From contig NZ_CP151803.1 of NCBI RefSeq assembly GCF_038446955.1, forward strand, positions 5,208,001 to 5,272,000: a stretch of 64,000 nt of DNA. Direction: 5' to 3'. The position numbers and the translations under genes are program-made. This document shows, one piece after another, positions 9,213 to 18,205 of the stretch. Each line of letters opens with the position of its first letter. Position 1 is the first letter of the stretch. The notes beneath the pieces were generated by a model that did not search any database, was not told the DNA's origin, and saw only the letters and a program-made list of their open reading frames with translations. The stretch is from Pedobacter sp. FW305-3-2-15-E-R2A2 (GTDB lineage Bacteria > Bacteroidota > Bacteroidia > Sphingobacteriales > Sphingobacteriaceae).

Positions 9213-10454
9213 TTAAGATAAAACCTTTACCAATTTCTCTACTCCTTTTACCAGATGAACAGATTCAATCACCGCATTGGTGATGTAGCTGATCTCCTCA
9301 TCGGAAAGCTGAGGGTAAATCGGCAATGAGATCTCAGCGGCATACTGCTTATAGCTGTTCGGAAAGTCTGAGATGGCATAGCCCAGACTTTTAAAATACG
9401 TTAACATCGGCATGGGAATAAAATGCACGTTCACATTAATCCCCCGGATCACGAGCTCATCAATCACCCGATCCCGCTGGGCCTCAGTGATTCCCTTGAT
9501 GCGCAATGGAAAAAGATGGTAAGAAGCTTCCCTGTTCTCGGCTTTCATCACCGGTTCAATAAACCAGTCGTAGGCCCTAAAAGCATCTCCATATTTTAAG
9601 GAGATAATTTTCCGGAGTGGCATCAGGGTCTTCACATATTGCCTGATCTGCGCAAGGCCAATTGCCGCACAGATATCGGGCATATTCATTTTAAAGCCCT
9701 TAAAAAGAATGTCATAGCGCCAGTTTGCACCCTTCGATTTTGCAAAAGCATCTCTGTTCTGGCCATTCATCGAAAACAATTTCAGGAAGGTATACTCTTC
9801 CTGGTTATCGAATGGCTCAGGCAGGTTGAGACAAATACATCCTCCCTCAGCAGTCGTAATATTTTTCACTGCATGGAAGGAGAAGATCGTCACATCACAT
9901 TGCTGTGCCGCAGGTTTGTCGTTGTACAGGGCCCCGATAGAATGTGCCGCATCGGCGATCAGCAGGATCCTTCCCAAACCCGCCTGTCTGGCAGTTTTGG
10001 ACATAAACTGTACTTTCACTTCCGGCTCCCTGACCAGGGCTTTCAACTCTTCATAATGGCATGGCAAACCAGCAATATCTACGGCAATGATGGCTTTGGT
10101 TCTGATGTTGATTTTCTTTCTAACCATTTCAGGATCTATGGTAAAATCGTCCAGAATGTCTACCATAACCGGTGTTGCGCCACAATGCAAGACCGATAAG
10201 GCGGTAGCACAATAGGTATAGGCAGGTACAATCACCTCATCTCCCGCCCCAACACCAAACCATTTGAGCATCATAATGGCTCCCGAAGTCCAGGAATTGA
10301 CGCAAACTGCAGCCTGTGTGCCCGTCAGCGTTAACAACTCGGATTCCAGCGCTTTAACTTTTGGCCCCGATGTAATCCAGTTGGCCTGGAGGGTATCCAA
10401 TACTTCATCAATCACTGCCTGATCGATGAATGGCGGAGAAAATGGAATATTCAT
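9213..10454 (-). CDS. DegT/DnrJ/EryC1-family sugar aminotransferase (PglE/ArnB-like)
   Basis: A PLP-dependent aminotransferase (413 residues) that converts a 4-keto or 3-keto nucleotide sugar to the amino sugar. Visible features are the N-terminal FSPPFIDQAVIDEV, NSWTSGAIMML, VPAYTYCATA, IADAAHSIGA (168-172 contains the cofactor-binding Asp) and the Schiff-base lysine in FSFHAVKNITTAEGG (Lys197). NITTAEGG is typical of the ArnB/PglE/WbpE group. It sits directly before the initiating transferase, suggesting that it makes the first sugar of the unit. No 4,6-dehydratase is present in the window, so the keto-sugar must come from another locus. Confidence 0.93.
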   Translation of the reverse strand: MNIPFSPPFIDQAVIDEVLDTLQANWITSGPKVKALESELLTLTGTQAAVCVNSWTSGAIMMLKWFGVGAGDEVIVPAYTYCATALSVLHCGATPVMVDILDDFTIDPEMVRKKINIRTKAIIAVDIAGLPCHYEELKALVREPEVKVQFMSKTARQAGLGRILLIADAAHSIGALYNDKPAAQQCDVTIFSFHAVKNITTAEGGCICLNLPEPFDNQEEYTFLKLFSMNGQNRDAFAKSKGANWRYDILFKGFKMNMPDICAAIGLAQIRQYVKTLMPLRKIISLKYGDAFRAYDWFIEPVMKAENREASYHLFPLRIKGITEAQRDRVIDELVIRGINVNVHFIPMPMLTYFKSLGYAISDFPNSYKQYAAEISLPIYPQLSDEEISYITNAVIESVHLVKGVEKLVKVLS

Positions 10455-10528
10455 AATCTTTAATTTTTTGTTGGTTCTAAGGATTGGTATGTTAGAGATG
10501 AAGGGGGGCTAAGCAGGGCTGATTTGCC

Positions 10529-11632
10529 TTAAGCAGGGCTGAGAATAAGCGCTTCCCATTTGTCGGAGATGACTTCCAGGGAATTGGTCTGACCGATCAT
10601 TCTGGCCTCATTTCCCAGTTTCTTTTTAAGGCTTAAATCAAAAAGAACATTGAACATTGCTTTTGTGATGGCGGGAATATTGCCCTTAGGAACAAGGATC
10701 CCATTCTGCCCGTCTTCGATGATCTCCGAAGGCCCGAACTCACAGTCCACCGCAATACAAGGACATCCGCTACTCATCGCTTCAATCAGGGCATTGGGAT
10801 ATCCTTCATTTCTGGAAGGCAGGACAAACAGTTCTGCCTGGTTGTAATAATCCTGAAGGTCATCTTTGGCTCCGGCCAGGATCACCCTGTCCTGCAAATT
10901 CAACCTGTTGATCTGCGCCGTTAAATTCTGTTTTTCCAATCCCTGGCCGACAATGATCAGGTCGATGTTTTTGATTCTCAGTTTACTGAAGGCATCAATC
11001 AGCTGGTCAAAACCTTTTTCATAAGAAAGGCGCCCAACGCCGAGGATAAATTTCCGATGGTGAACAATCAGGTGTTCGTTCGATTTGAACACATATACCG
11101 GGTTTCTGATGATGCTGTAATTCGTTAGCCGGTTAAAGATCCCGTTATTTTTCAGACAGGTTTCAATGCCTTTGGCTGGCACAACAACGGCCTTAGATCC
11201 ACTGTAAACAAAGTAAGACATCCATTTGAAGAAGAAATTGAAGCGGTTAATCGTATGGTCAGGCGTCGTTCTTTCAGACACGATATAAGGTATTTTCAGC
11301 AAACCGCAACTCAGGCCGGTCCAGAGATTAGCGCTCGTCATAAAGGAAATGACGCAATAAGGTTTCTCTCTCAGCAACACGCCGAGTAACCGAAAATAGG
11401 TGAGCATCCCATAGATCAGTCTTCTAAAAACATTCTCTTTATATTTTCTTTTAAGGAGTGGGATGACCCTGATTCCTTCTGCCAGCGGATAGCCCTGTTC
11501 TGCATCGTTCATGCAAACAATCACCACCTCATAGGCCCTTTCACTAAAACTGTTCCCTAAGGTAGACAGCACGCGTTCGGCCCCTCCTTTTTGCAGGGTA
11601 TAAATCACAAAAACTAATTTTAATCCAGACAT
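10529..11632 (-). CDS. Glycosyltransferase family 4 (PglA/PglH-like)
   Basis: A 367-residue GT-B glycosyltransferase. The N-terminal loop is VIYTLQKGGAERVLSTL. The donor domain contains ILGVGRLSYEKGFDQLI, the EX7E motif EGYPNALIE, and AVDCEFGPSEIIEDGQNG, a block common in enzymes that transfer HexNAc residues to lipid-linked amino sugars. The gene is separated from the next downstream operon gene by 74 bases. The stretch just after and including its stop carries a duplicated 13-base segment. Donor specificity is an inference from similarity only. Confidence 0.92.
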   Translation of the reverse strand: MSGLKLVFVIYTLQKGGAERVLSTLGNSFSERAYEVVIVCMNDAEQGYPLAEGIRVIPLLKRKYKENVFRRLIYGMLTYFRLLGVLLREKPYCVISFMTSANLWTGLSCGLLKIPYIVSERTTPDHTINRFNFFFKWMSYFVYSGSKAVVVPAKGIETCLKNNGIFNRLTNYSIIRNPVYVFKSNEHLIVHHRKFILGVGRLSYEKGFDQLIDAFSKLRIKNIDLIIVGQGLEKQNLTAQINRLNLQDRVILAGAKDDLQDYYNQAELFVLPSRNEGYPNALIEAMSSGCPCIAVDCEFGPSEIIEDGQNGILVPKGNIPAITKAMFNVLFDLSLKKKLGNEARMIGQTNSLEVISDKWEALILSPA

Positions 11633-11642
11633 GGTGTAGGTA

Positions 11643-12506
11643 TTATAATAAGTTCATAATCGTGTTCATTGCATTATTGATCTCCCGGTTTCTCAGGTCA
11701 AACAGAAAATACTGGCGGATATAAATTTTGAGCAATTCCTTTTTCATCAATCCGGAATACTTAAAATTCCTGATGGTCAGGTTGAAATCACTGACCATTC
11801 TTCTCTTCCTGATCCGGGAGTCGATCATGCTCCAAATTCCTCCCGTATGCAAGCGGTAACAAGCCATAACATCCGGCAATACAAATATTTTCTTGCCCGT
11901 ATTGGCAACTGCATAAAGCTTGAAAAGTGTATCCGTTCCGTAGGTATCGAAATACCAGGCTTGTTGCCCTACTGACCTTACCGCATCGATGTTCCGGATC
12001 ATGAGCGAGCAAATTCTCGTTTCTTCTCTTTTTCCCAGCAGGACATCCTGATAGCCGAACTCCATATTAACCCGGTTTTCCTTGAGGTAAACGATTTCGT
12101 CATGCTCATTGATGACTTTGGTATGGTGGCAACAGATCACGTAGTCCGGATTGGCCTCTAAAAAATCCACCTGTTTTTGCAGTTTCCTTTGGTCCGTCCA
12201 AAAGTCGTCTCCATCGCAAAGGGCGATGTATTTCCCTTTGGCTTTGGTAATCACGTCCACCTGATTTCTGATCGCTCCAATATTGCTTTCATGGGATACA
12301 AGTCTGATGCGGCCGGGATACCGGTCTACATATTCCTGAATCACCGCTCTTGTACCATCTTTAGAGCAATCTTCTCCAACGAGAATTTCAAATTCAAAAC
12401 TGGTTTGCTGCATCAGAAAACTGTCCAGCGCCCCGGCAATATATTGTTCATGATTATAGGTGATGCAGCATACGCTCACCATGATCTCAGGTTTAGTATT
12501 CATCAT
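11643..12506 (-). CDS. Glycosyltransferase family 2 (GT-A fold)
   Basis: A 287-residue inverting glycosyltransferase. I placed the start at the tandem ATGs 12506/12503 because the fold begins a few residues later at MVSVCCITYNHEQYI. An upstream ATG at 12548 would add 14 residues and overlap the preceding gene by 17 bases, and cannot be excluded. GT2 features are the N-terminal nucleotide-binding strand, EILVGEDCSKDGT and the metal-binding DXD-type motif in YIALCDGDDFW. WYFDTYGTDTLFKLYAV in the second half corresponds to the acceptor/ED region. It lies between a DegT aminotransferase gene and a GT4 gene of the operon. Confidence 0.92.
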   Translation of the reverse strand: MMNTKPEIMVSVCCITYNHEQYIAGALDSFLMQQTSFEFEILVGEDCSKDGTRAVIQEYVDRYPGRIRLVSHESNIGAIRNQVDVITKAKGKYIALCDGDDFWTDQRKLQKQVDFLEANPDYVICCHHTKVINEHDEIVYLKENRVNMEFGYQDVLLGKREETRICSLMIRNIDAVRSVGQQAWYFDTYGTDTLFKLYAVANTGKKIFVLPDVMACYRLHTGGIWSMIDSRIRKRRMVSDFNLTIRNFKYSGLMKKELLKIYIRQYFLFDLRNREINNAMNTIMNLL

Positions 12507-12531
12507 AAGAAGGTTATGTTTAGCGCGAAAA

Positions 12532-13698
12532 CTAATGAGCTGCCCCATTCTGGGCGATGGTTAATGCAGGGTGTAATGCTTCAATCGGCGCGTTAATTTT
12601 CTCTGAAGGTTCCGGCTGACCATAATTCTGAACCCGGAGAATGACCCGGGTAATCAGGTCCAGATCGCTGGAAGTTAAGGTATGGTAAAGTGGCAGGCAC
12701 ATAATTCTGGAAGCCACAGATTCACAGACAGGCATATAAGCCGGGGCAAGAAAAGGCAGACTGGAAAGTGGCGGATAGAAATACCTTCTGCAATAAATCT
12801 TTTCATTCTCCAAAGCTTTCAGGCAGCTCAACATCAGTTCAGCGCTTTCAAACAGTACCGGAAAATAAGCATAGTTATAGTCCAGGTCTTCATTGAGTTT
12901 AGGGTATTTTGCTTTCAGCGGGCTCAGCGCTTTCCAGTAATAAAAGGAAAGCAGTCTTCTTTTATCCAGAATATCATCTACCTGTTTAAGGTTACACAAG
13001 CCCATTGCGGCATGGAATTCACAGTTCTTCCCGTTGATGCCGAGTTCCGCAAATTCGTCCGGACCATTATGGCCAAAATTCCTCATCAATGCCATCTTTT
13101 TCAGTAGATCCGGACATTTGGTAAATACTGCCCCTCCTTCAATTGTATGAAAAAGCTTGGTGGCATGAAAGCTCGTGGTGCTGATGTCCCCATACTCGAA
13201 GACCGATTTGTTTTTGTATTTCGTTCCAAAGCAATGTGCCGCATCAAAAATTACTTTCAGGGAATACTGGTCTGCAATTTTCTGAATCGCATCGATATCG
13301 CAGGGATTGCCGTAGACATGCGTGGCCAGAATCGCAGAAGTTTTCGGGGTGATGGCGGCTTCAATCTTAGCGGGATCAATGTTAAACGTTTCTCCGTCAA
13401 TGTCTACAAATACAGGTGTACAACCTTCCCATACAATGCTGTTTGTGGTCGCCACAAAGGAAAAGGGCGTGGTAATAATTTCCCCTTTTAAATCCAGTGC
13501 TTTGATCGCGATCTGCAAGGCCATGGTGCCGTTCGAAACATAGAGCAAATGTTTGATGTTCAGGTAATTCTTCAGTTTCAGTTCCAATTCATTCACCAAT
13601 GGTCCATTGTTGGTGAGCCATTGTCGCTCCCAAATACTGCTCATGTACGATTCAAATTCTTGAATTCCAGGGAGAAAGGGTTTGGTTACAGGTATCAT
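12532..13698 (-). CDS. DegT/DnrJ-family sugar aminotransferase (VioA/FdtB-like)
   Basis: A second PLP sugar aminotransferase, 388 residues. Features are VTKPFLPGIQEFESYM at the N-terminus, SNGTMALQIAIKAL, TTPFSFVATTNSIVW, the cofactor Asp in IFDAAHCFGTKY (152-155) and Schiff-base Lys181 in SFHATKLFHTIEGG. The TKLFHTIEGG signature is common in enzymes that make 4-amino-4,6-dideoxy or 3-amino-3,6-dideoxy sugars on dTDP. With the other DegT enzyme it implies at least two amino sugars in the polymer. The 5' end overlaps the flippase gene by 4 bases. The exact ketosugar substrate is unknown. Confidence 0.93.
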   Translation of the reverse strand: MIPVTKPFLPGIQEFESYMSSIWERQWLTNNGPLVNELELKLKNYLNIKHLLYVSNGTMALQIAIKALDLKGEIITTPFSFVATTNSIVWEGCTPVFVDIDGETFNIDPAKIEAAITPKTSAILATHVYGNPCDIDAIQKIADQYSLKVIFDAAHCFGTKYKNKSVFEYGDISTTSFHATKLFHTIEGGAVFTKCPDLLKKMALMRNFGHNGPDEFAELGINGKNCEFHAAMGLCNLKQVDDILDKRRLLSFYYWKALSPLKAKYPKLNEDLDYNYAYFPVLFESAELMLSCLKALENEKIYCRRYFYPPLSSLPFLAPAYMPVCESVASRIMCLPLYHTLTSSDLDLITRVILRVQNYGQPEPSEKINAPIEALHPALTIAQNGAAH

Positions 13699-15137
13699 CT
13701 TTTTAGGATTAATTGTTTAAAATCATGAATTGCGGCAAGCCTGAAGAGGCTGCTTCCAGCGAGATAAATGATCAAAAAGAAGGAACCGTCGATCAGGATT
13801 CTGCTGAGGTCAAATAAGAAAAGTGGTTTCAGGAAGTATAGATCGCCTAGATAGCAAAGTATCCCCGCAAGAAAGGAATTTCCGATAATCGGAGCGGCAT
13901 CCGCCATTTGCTCCGGGATAGAATAGTTGATCATTTTGCCACTGTAAAAAGAGTTGATATAATATCCGATGAAATTGAAAAGCAATTGAAAATAAAGCAG
14001 CCCATAGATCCCGAAGGGGATCGCACATAAAATCCCGACCACACAAATTCCCTTCTTAAAGGATTCCAGCTTCAGGATCAGGTCGCTGCGCCCTTTTACT
14101 TTCAGGATATTCAAATTATAAGCATGTAATGGATACATGATGCCTGCGAAACAAAGGATTTGAAAGTAAGGTACTGCCGGCAGCCATTTGCTGCTGAGCA
14201 GGAAGTTAAAAAAGGGTTCAGCGATGACAGCGAGTAGGATCAACACCGGAGTGTTCCAGAAAAGCAGCTGCTGCATCAGCTTTTTGTACACCCATTTCAA
14301 TTTTTCATCGTCGTCTACAATTTTAGAAAACATGGGATAGGTCACCTTATTGATCACTGCCGAAATATTGGTGACCGGTAGTTGGCTGACCGATTCTGCC
14401 CTCGAGTAAAAGCCAAGTTGCACCGCAGAATAGTATTTACCAATAATCAACACATATATGTTTTTGTACAGAATATCGAGGAGCCCCGTGAGGGTCATTT
14501 TATATCCAAAATGAAAATGCTTTTTAAAACAAGCCATGCTAAAGGTTAGGTCCGGCACCCATCCGGAATAGAGCCAATGCATGATCGTCGATAAAAAAGA
14601 CTGAAACAGTCCCATCCACACCAGGCTCCAGACCCCATATCCTTTTAAAGCGAGAAACACGCCCAATAATCCGCCTGCCAATACGGAAGGAATTTGAATC
14701 AGCATCTGAACCTTGAACTTCATCTCCTTGATTAACCTTGCATTCTGTACGCTGAAAAAGGCATTCAGGATAAAATCAAGCGCGTAGATCCTTAAAATTA
14801 AGGTCAGCACATCCTGCTGATAAAAAGCAGCAACCAGGGGTGCAATCAGATAGACCAAACCGTAAATCAGGATACTTCCGGTCAGGTTAAAATAAAACAC
14901 CGTAGAATAATCATCCTGTGTAAGGTCTGCCGACCGGATCAGGGAGGATGCCAGTCCGCCGTCCAAAAGGGAATTCCCTATGGCAATGAATATCGTCAGC
15001 ATCGCGATCAGCCCGAATTCCGCAGGCATTAAAATCCTTGCCAGAACAATGGTCATGCAGAAACTGATCAGCTGTACACTGAATTGCTGTGTAAACGTCC
15101 AGATCAATCCTGATAAGGTCTCTTTTTTTAAGCTCAT
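13695..15137 (-). CDS. wzx: Wzx-type polysaccharide flippase (MOP superfamily)
   Basis: A 480-residue membrane protein with 12-14 predicted transmembrane helices. The N-terminal motif WTFTQQFSVQLISFCMTIVLARIL and the following PAEFGLIAML are typical of lipopolysaccharide biosynthesis flippases of the MOP family. It would move the undecaprenyl-linked repeat unit to the periplasmic leaflet. It is the only flippase candidate in the operon and lies between the acyltransferase and a DegT gene. No truncation was seen. Confidence 0.93.
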   Translation of the reverse strand: MSLKKETLSGLIWTFTQQFSVQLISFCMTIVLARILMPAEFGLIAMLTIFIAIGNSLLDGGLASSLIRSADLTQDDYSTVFYFNLTGSILIYGLVYLIAPLVAAFYQQDVLTLILRIYALDFILNAFFSVQNARLIKEMKFKVQMLIQIPSVLAGGLLGVFLALKGYGVWSLVWMGLFQSFLSTIMHWLYSGWVPDLTFSMACFKKHFHFGYKMTLTGLLDILYKNIYVLIIGKYYSAVQLGFYSRAESVSQLPVTNISAVINKVTYPMFSKIVDDDEKLKWVYKKLMQQLLFWNTPVLILLAVIAEPFFNFLLSSKWLPAVPYFQILCFAGIMYPLHAYNLNILKVKGRSDLILKLESFKKGICVVGILCAIPFGIYGLLYFQLLFNFIGYYINSFYSGKMINYSIPEQMADAAPIIGNSFLAGILCYLGDLYFLKPLFLFDLSRILIDGSFFLIIYLAGSSLFRLAAIHDFKQLILKR

Positions 15138-15172
15138 GATGATGATCTGTACCGCTCCGAATGGCCGTTAAG

Positions 15173-16180
15173 TTATTTTTGTTTTTGCAAGGCATTGGCG
15201 TATCCCTGTCCCTGAACCCTTAGATTTCTTAAAAAATGAAGGATTGGCTTTTCTAAAAACCTCGTGACCAGCCATGCTATAATAACGATCAGCACAATGG
15301 TGATGGCGATGAGGAGGTATTCATCAGGAATGTATCGTCCCATGATCCTCATCCAGACAAACCCGATATGCTGATGAAGGAGGTACAAGGGATAAGAGAT
15401 ATAACCGAGAAATATAAACGGTTTCCAGGTTAGGATTTGAAGTTGGTTGTATACAAATAAATAGAACAGCAGAAAGATGAAGACAAACACATAAAAGAGG
15501 GTCATTCCCGGGTGTTCCAATACTGCTGCAAGAAAGCAGAAGCCGATTAAAAGATGCTCATGCCAATCTCCTTTCGCAAATTTGATCTGGTAAAAAAGAA
15601 TCCCCGCCAGGAAGAACATGCCATATTGAAGGTTCAGAAAATAGGCCCCAAAAGGTAATTTAAACAAGCTGTTGCCGATCATTAAGCTCAACCAGACGAT
15701 GGCGATGGTCCGGACTTTCGTTAACCATCCCAGCTGGAACAACAGCCCCATGCTGATGTAAAAAAACAATTCAGGAATCAGCGACCAGTATACGCCATCT
15801 ATATTTTTAACATTGAACACCCCCTGAAACATCGTCAGGTTCATCAGGAATCCTGCCGGCGACTGACTTTCAATTTTAGGGTCCTGAGCCAGACCGACGA
15901 TCAGGAAAGTAAGGGTCATACAAATCCAATAGGTCGGATACAATCTTGAAAAGCGTTTATAAGCAAAATCCCCGATTGTTGTTTTCCCCTGAAGGGACAT
16001 AAAAATCACAAAGCCGCTAATGATAAAGAACAGTTCTACACCGTACTGGCCGATATTCCAATCGTATTTCTGGGGGTAATCATGACCGAAATTCAACCTG
16101 AATTTAGCGGTATAATGGAACAGGACGACATTAATCGCTGCAATTCCCCTTAAAACATCCAGTTCTTTTAAGCGTACCAT
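15173..16180 (-). CDS. Acyltransferase 3 (OafA/YrhL family), membrane O-acetyltransferase
   Basis: A 335-residue integral membrane acyltransferase that adds acetyl or another acyl group to sugars of the polymer. It begins KELDVLRGIAAINVVLFHY, the conserved N-terminus of the family with the catalytic-type histidine in LFHY. GVELFFIISGFVIFMSL and RLYPTYWICM follow. About ten hydrophobic segments are present, and there is no C-terminal SGNH domain, so it is the short form. It lies 15 bases after the UDP-sugar dehydrogenase gene in the same operon. Confidence 0.93.
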   Translation of the reverse strand: MVRLKELDVLRGIAAINVVLFHYTAKFRLNFGHDYPQKYDWNIGQYGVELFFIISGFVIFMSLQGKTTIGDFAYKRFSRLYPTYWICMTLTFLIVGLAQDPKIESQSPAGFLMNLTMFQGVFNVKNIDGVYWSLIPELFFYISMGLLFQLGWLTKVRTIAIVWLSLMIGNSLFKLPFGAYFLNLQYGMFFLAGILFYQIKFAKGDWHEHLLIGFCFLAAVLEHPGMTLFYVFVFIFLLFYLFVYNQLQILTWKPFIFLGYISYPLYLLHQHIGFVWMRIMGRYIPDEYLLIAITIVLIVIIAWLVTRFLEKPILHFLRNLRVQGQGYANALQKQK

Positions 16181-16195
16181 AATATATTTGGCAGG

Positions 16196-17494
16196 TTACA
16201 AGCGCATATTGACCAGTTTATCCGGCAATAAAGACTTTAAATCATAGACGATGGTTTGCGCGTTACACATAGCCGAAATGTCGATATCCCTGAATTTACG
16301 GTGTGCTACGGCGAGGATGATGGCATCATATTTTCTCGTTTTCGATTCTCCATTCTGACAAATCACGCCATATTCACGTTCCACCTGTGCCGGATCTGCC
16401 CAGGGATCATGGATCACCACCTGTATGTTGTATTCCCTGAGCCTTCTGACGATGTCTATGACTTTGGTATTTCTCACATCAGGACAGTTCTCTTTAAAGG
16501 TGAAGCCAAGGATCAGCACTTTGCAATCGACCATTTTTCTGGAGGCGACGATGCGTTTCACCAGCTCATCGGCAATGTAAATCCCCATGCGGTCGTTGAT
16601 CCGTCTTCCCGCCAGGATGATTTCCGGATAATAGCCCTGTTCCTGTGCTTTTTGTGCGAGATAATAAGGATCTACTCCGATGCAATGTCCGCCTACCAGG
16701 CCCGGTTGAAATTTCATGAAATTCCATTTCGTTCCCGCAGCCTTCAGTACTTCGCTGGTATCGATTCCCAGTCTATTGAAAATCATGGCCAGTTCATTGA
16801 CGAAAGCAATGTTGATGTCGCGCTGTGCATTCTCAATTACTTTGGCCGCTTCGGCGACCTTTATAGAGGATGCTTTATAGGTTCCCGCCAAAATCACCGA
16901 ACCATACAAGTTATTGATCATCTCGGCCGCCTCAGGTGTAGAACCGGAGGTGATCTTTAAAATATGAGTGACCGTATGCTCTTTATCTCCGGGATTGATC
17001 CTTTCCGGCGAATAGCCGACAAAAAAATCAGTATTGAACTTCAATCCCGATACTTTTTCCAGCACCGGAACACATTCTTCTTCTGTAGCCCCCGGATATA
17101 CCGTAGATTCATAAATCACCGTATCATTTTTCTTCAAAACGCGGCCTATTGTTTTGCTCGCCTTCAGGAGCGGCGTCATATCCGGGCGGTTGTTCTTATC
17201 CACCGGTGTGGGAACGGTAACGATATAGACATTACATTTCCTAAGCATTTCCAATTCATTGGTACAAAACAAGCCTGTTAAAGTGCTGCAATCGTTCGTG
17301 ATGGTCTTCATCAGTTCTTCCGCTTCGATCTCCAGCGTATGATCGTACCACATTTTCAGCTCGGCGATTCGCTCTGCATTGGAATCAAAGCCAAATACCT
17401 TATATTTTCCGGCGAAGGCCACCGCCAATGGTAAACCTACATATCCGAGACCGACGATTCCAATTTTAAGTCCTTTAAGCACTTGAGTTACCAT
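16196..17494 (-). CDS. UDP-N-acetylhexosamine/UDP-sugar 6-dehydrogenase (TviB/WbpA-like)
   Basis: A 432-residue NAD-dependent enzyme that oxidises C6 of a UDP-sugar to the uronic acid. The N-terminal Rossmann motif is GIVGLGYVGLPLAVAF. YSPERINPGD lies in the middle, the catalytic cysteine near residue 271 sits in VGGHCIGVDPYYLA, and the C-terminal UDP-binding domain begins VLILGFTFKENCPD. This pattern, with SPERINPGD and HCIGVDPYYL, matches the TviB/WbpA/VipA branch that uses UDP-GlcNAc or UDP-GalNAc rather than UDP-glucose dehydrogenase. Its product would give the polymer a HexNAc uronic acid, the possible target of AsnB at the operon end. Confidence 0.93.
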   Translation of the reverse strand: MVTQVLKGLKIGIVGLGYVGLPLAVAFAGKYKVFGFDSNAERIAELKMWYDHTLEIEAEELMKTITNDCSTLTGLFCTNELEMLRKCNVYIVTVPTPVDKNNRPDMTPLLKASKTIGRVLKKNDTVIYESTVYPGATEEECVPVLEKVSGLKFNTDFFVGYSPERINPGDKEHTVTHILKITSGSTPEAAEMINNLYGSVILAGTYKASSIKVAEAAKVIENAQRDINIAFVNELAMIFNRLGIDTSEVLKAAGTKWNFMKFQPGLVGGHCIGVDPYYLAQKAQEQGYYPEIILAGRRINDRMGIYIADELVKRIVASRKMVDCKVLILGFTFKENCPDVRNTKVIDIVRRLREYNIQVVIHDPWADPAQVEREYGVICQNGESKTRKYDAIILAVAHRKFRDIDISAMCNAQTIVYDLKSLLPDKLVNMRL

Positions 17495-17500
17495 CTTATT

Positions 17501-18028
17501 TCAGTTAATGAGTTCAAGATCTTCGATGTTTACATTCGTTAACAGCGCACAGTTCAGGCTATCAATGACCACAACCACGCTTTTTTGTCTGAGTTTAATG
17601 ATCTGCCCTTCTTTATGGTTCATCAATCCTTCTTTAATCATCACCCGGTCGCCAACCTCCATATGCTGAAGGTCCATCACTTCTACATCGGAAAAGGTCT
17701 CCATACACCTCTTTAGCTCCTCCATCACCACCTCTCTTACCTGTGCAGGTTTACCCATGTAATACACAAAATTCATCACCCCTAAAGTGCTCCTTACTTT
17801 GAGTTCTTCCCTTGGATCGATGTAGACAAATACATAAGAGTTGAATAGCGGCAATTCCACTTCTTTCATTCTATCCGCCCATTTGTGCTTCACTCTTTTC
17901 AGGGGGCAGTAACTGATGATCCCCTGGAGCTTAAGCAGTTCATCAACTTTCTTTTCCCATCTTGGACGGGTATAGATGACAAACCATTTTTTGGGTACAT
18001 TGACCCTGAGTGCGGATAGACTTTCCAT
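17501..18028 (-). CDS. UpxY-type NusG-like transcription antiterminator
   Basis: A 175-residue NusG paralogue. The NGN domain begins WFVIYTRPRWEKKVDELL and contains PLFNSYVFVYIDPRE. The C-terminal KOW domain spans roughly 115-175 (VGDRVMIKEGLMNHKEGQII). UpxY proteins of Bacteroidota bind RNA polymerase in the 5' leader of a polysaccharide operon and prevent premature termination. In characterised Bacteroides loci upxY is the first gene; here it is third, after wza and wzc, preceded by a 177-base gap with a stem-loop and followed 6 bases later by the biosynthetic genes. It could therefore control mainly the distal biosynthetic part. Confidence 0.93.
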   Translation of the reverse strand: MESLSALRVNVPKKWFVIYTRPRWEKKVDELLKLQGIISYCPLKRVKHKWADRMKEVELPLFNSYVFVYIDPREELKVRSTLGVMNFVYYMGKPAQVREVVMEELKRCMETFSDVEVMDLQHMEVGDRVMIKEGLMNHKEGQIIKLRQKSVVVVIDSLNCALLTNVNIEDLELIN

Positions 18029-18205
18029 AGTTTTATTTTGAGAAATGTTAATAGATTGAGGGTTTTATACGGCTTCGCCTCCTCACTTACATGATGTTTC
18101 CTGTCTTTAAGAAAATCTCTGCGTCCCCCCTTTATTTTTTTAATCTACCGGGCTTGATTCCCGGTCTTTCACTATATCAACCGCTGTTTTAACCTTATTT
18201 TCTAT
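18029..18205 (-). promoter_or_regulatory. Leader-like gap between wzc and upxY with a stem-loop
   Basis: A 177-base noncoding stretch, the longest gap inside the polysaccharide operon. It contains a perfect 6-base-pair GC stem (18147-18152 with 18160-18165, ACCGGG/CCCGGT, 7-base loop). No T-tract follows on the transcribed strand, so it is not a standard terminator. A run of six G on the minus strand lies just beyond (18125-18130). I found no TTG/TAnnTTTG promoter pair. It may be a pause or recruitment site for the antiterminator encoded immediately downstream; that is inference. Confidence 0.4.

Noticed and set aside
18147..18165. GC stem-loop before upxY as a rho-independent terminator
   Set aside because: No T-run follows on the transcribed strand, so it is described only as a leader stem-loop.
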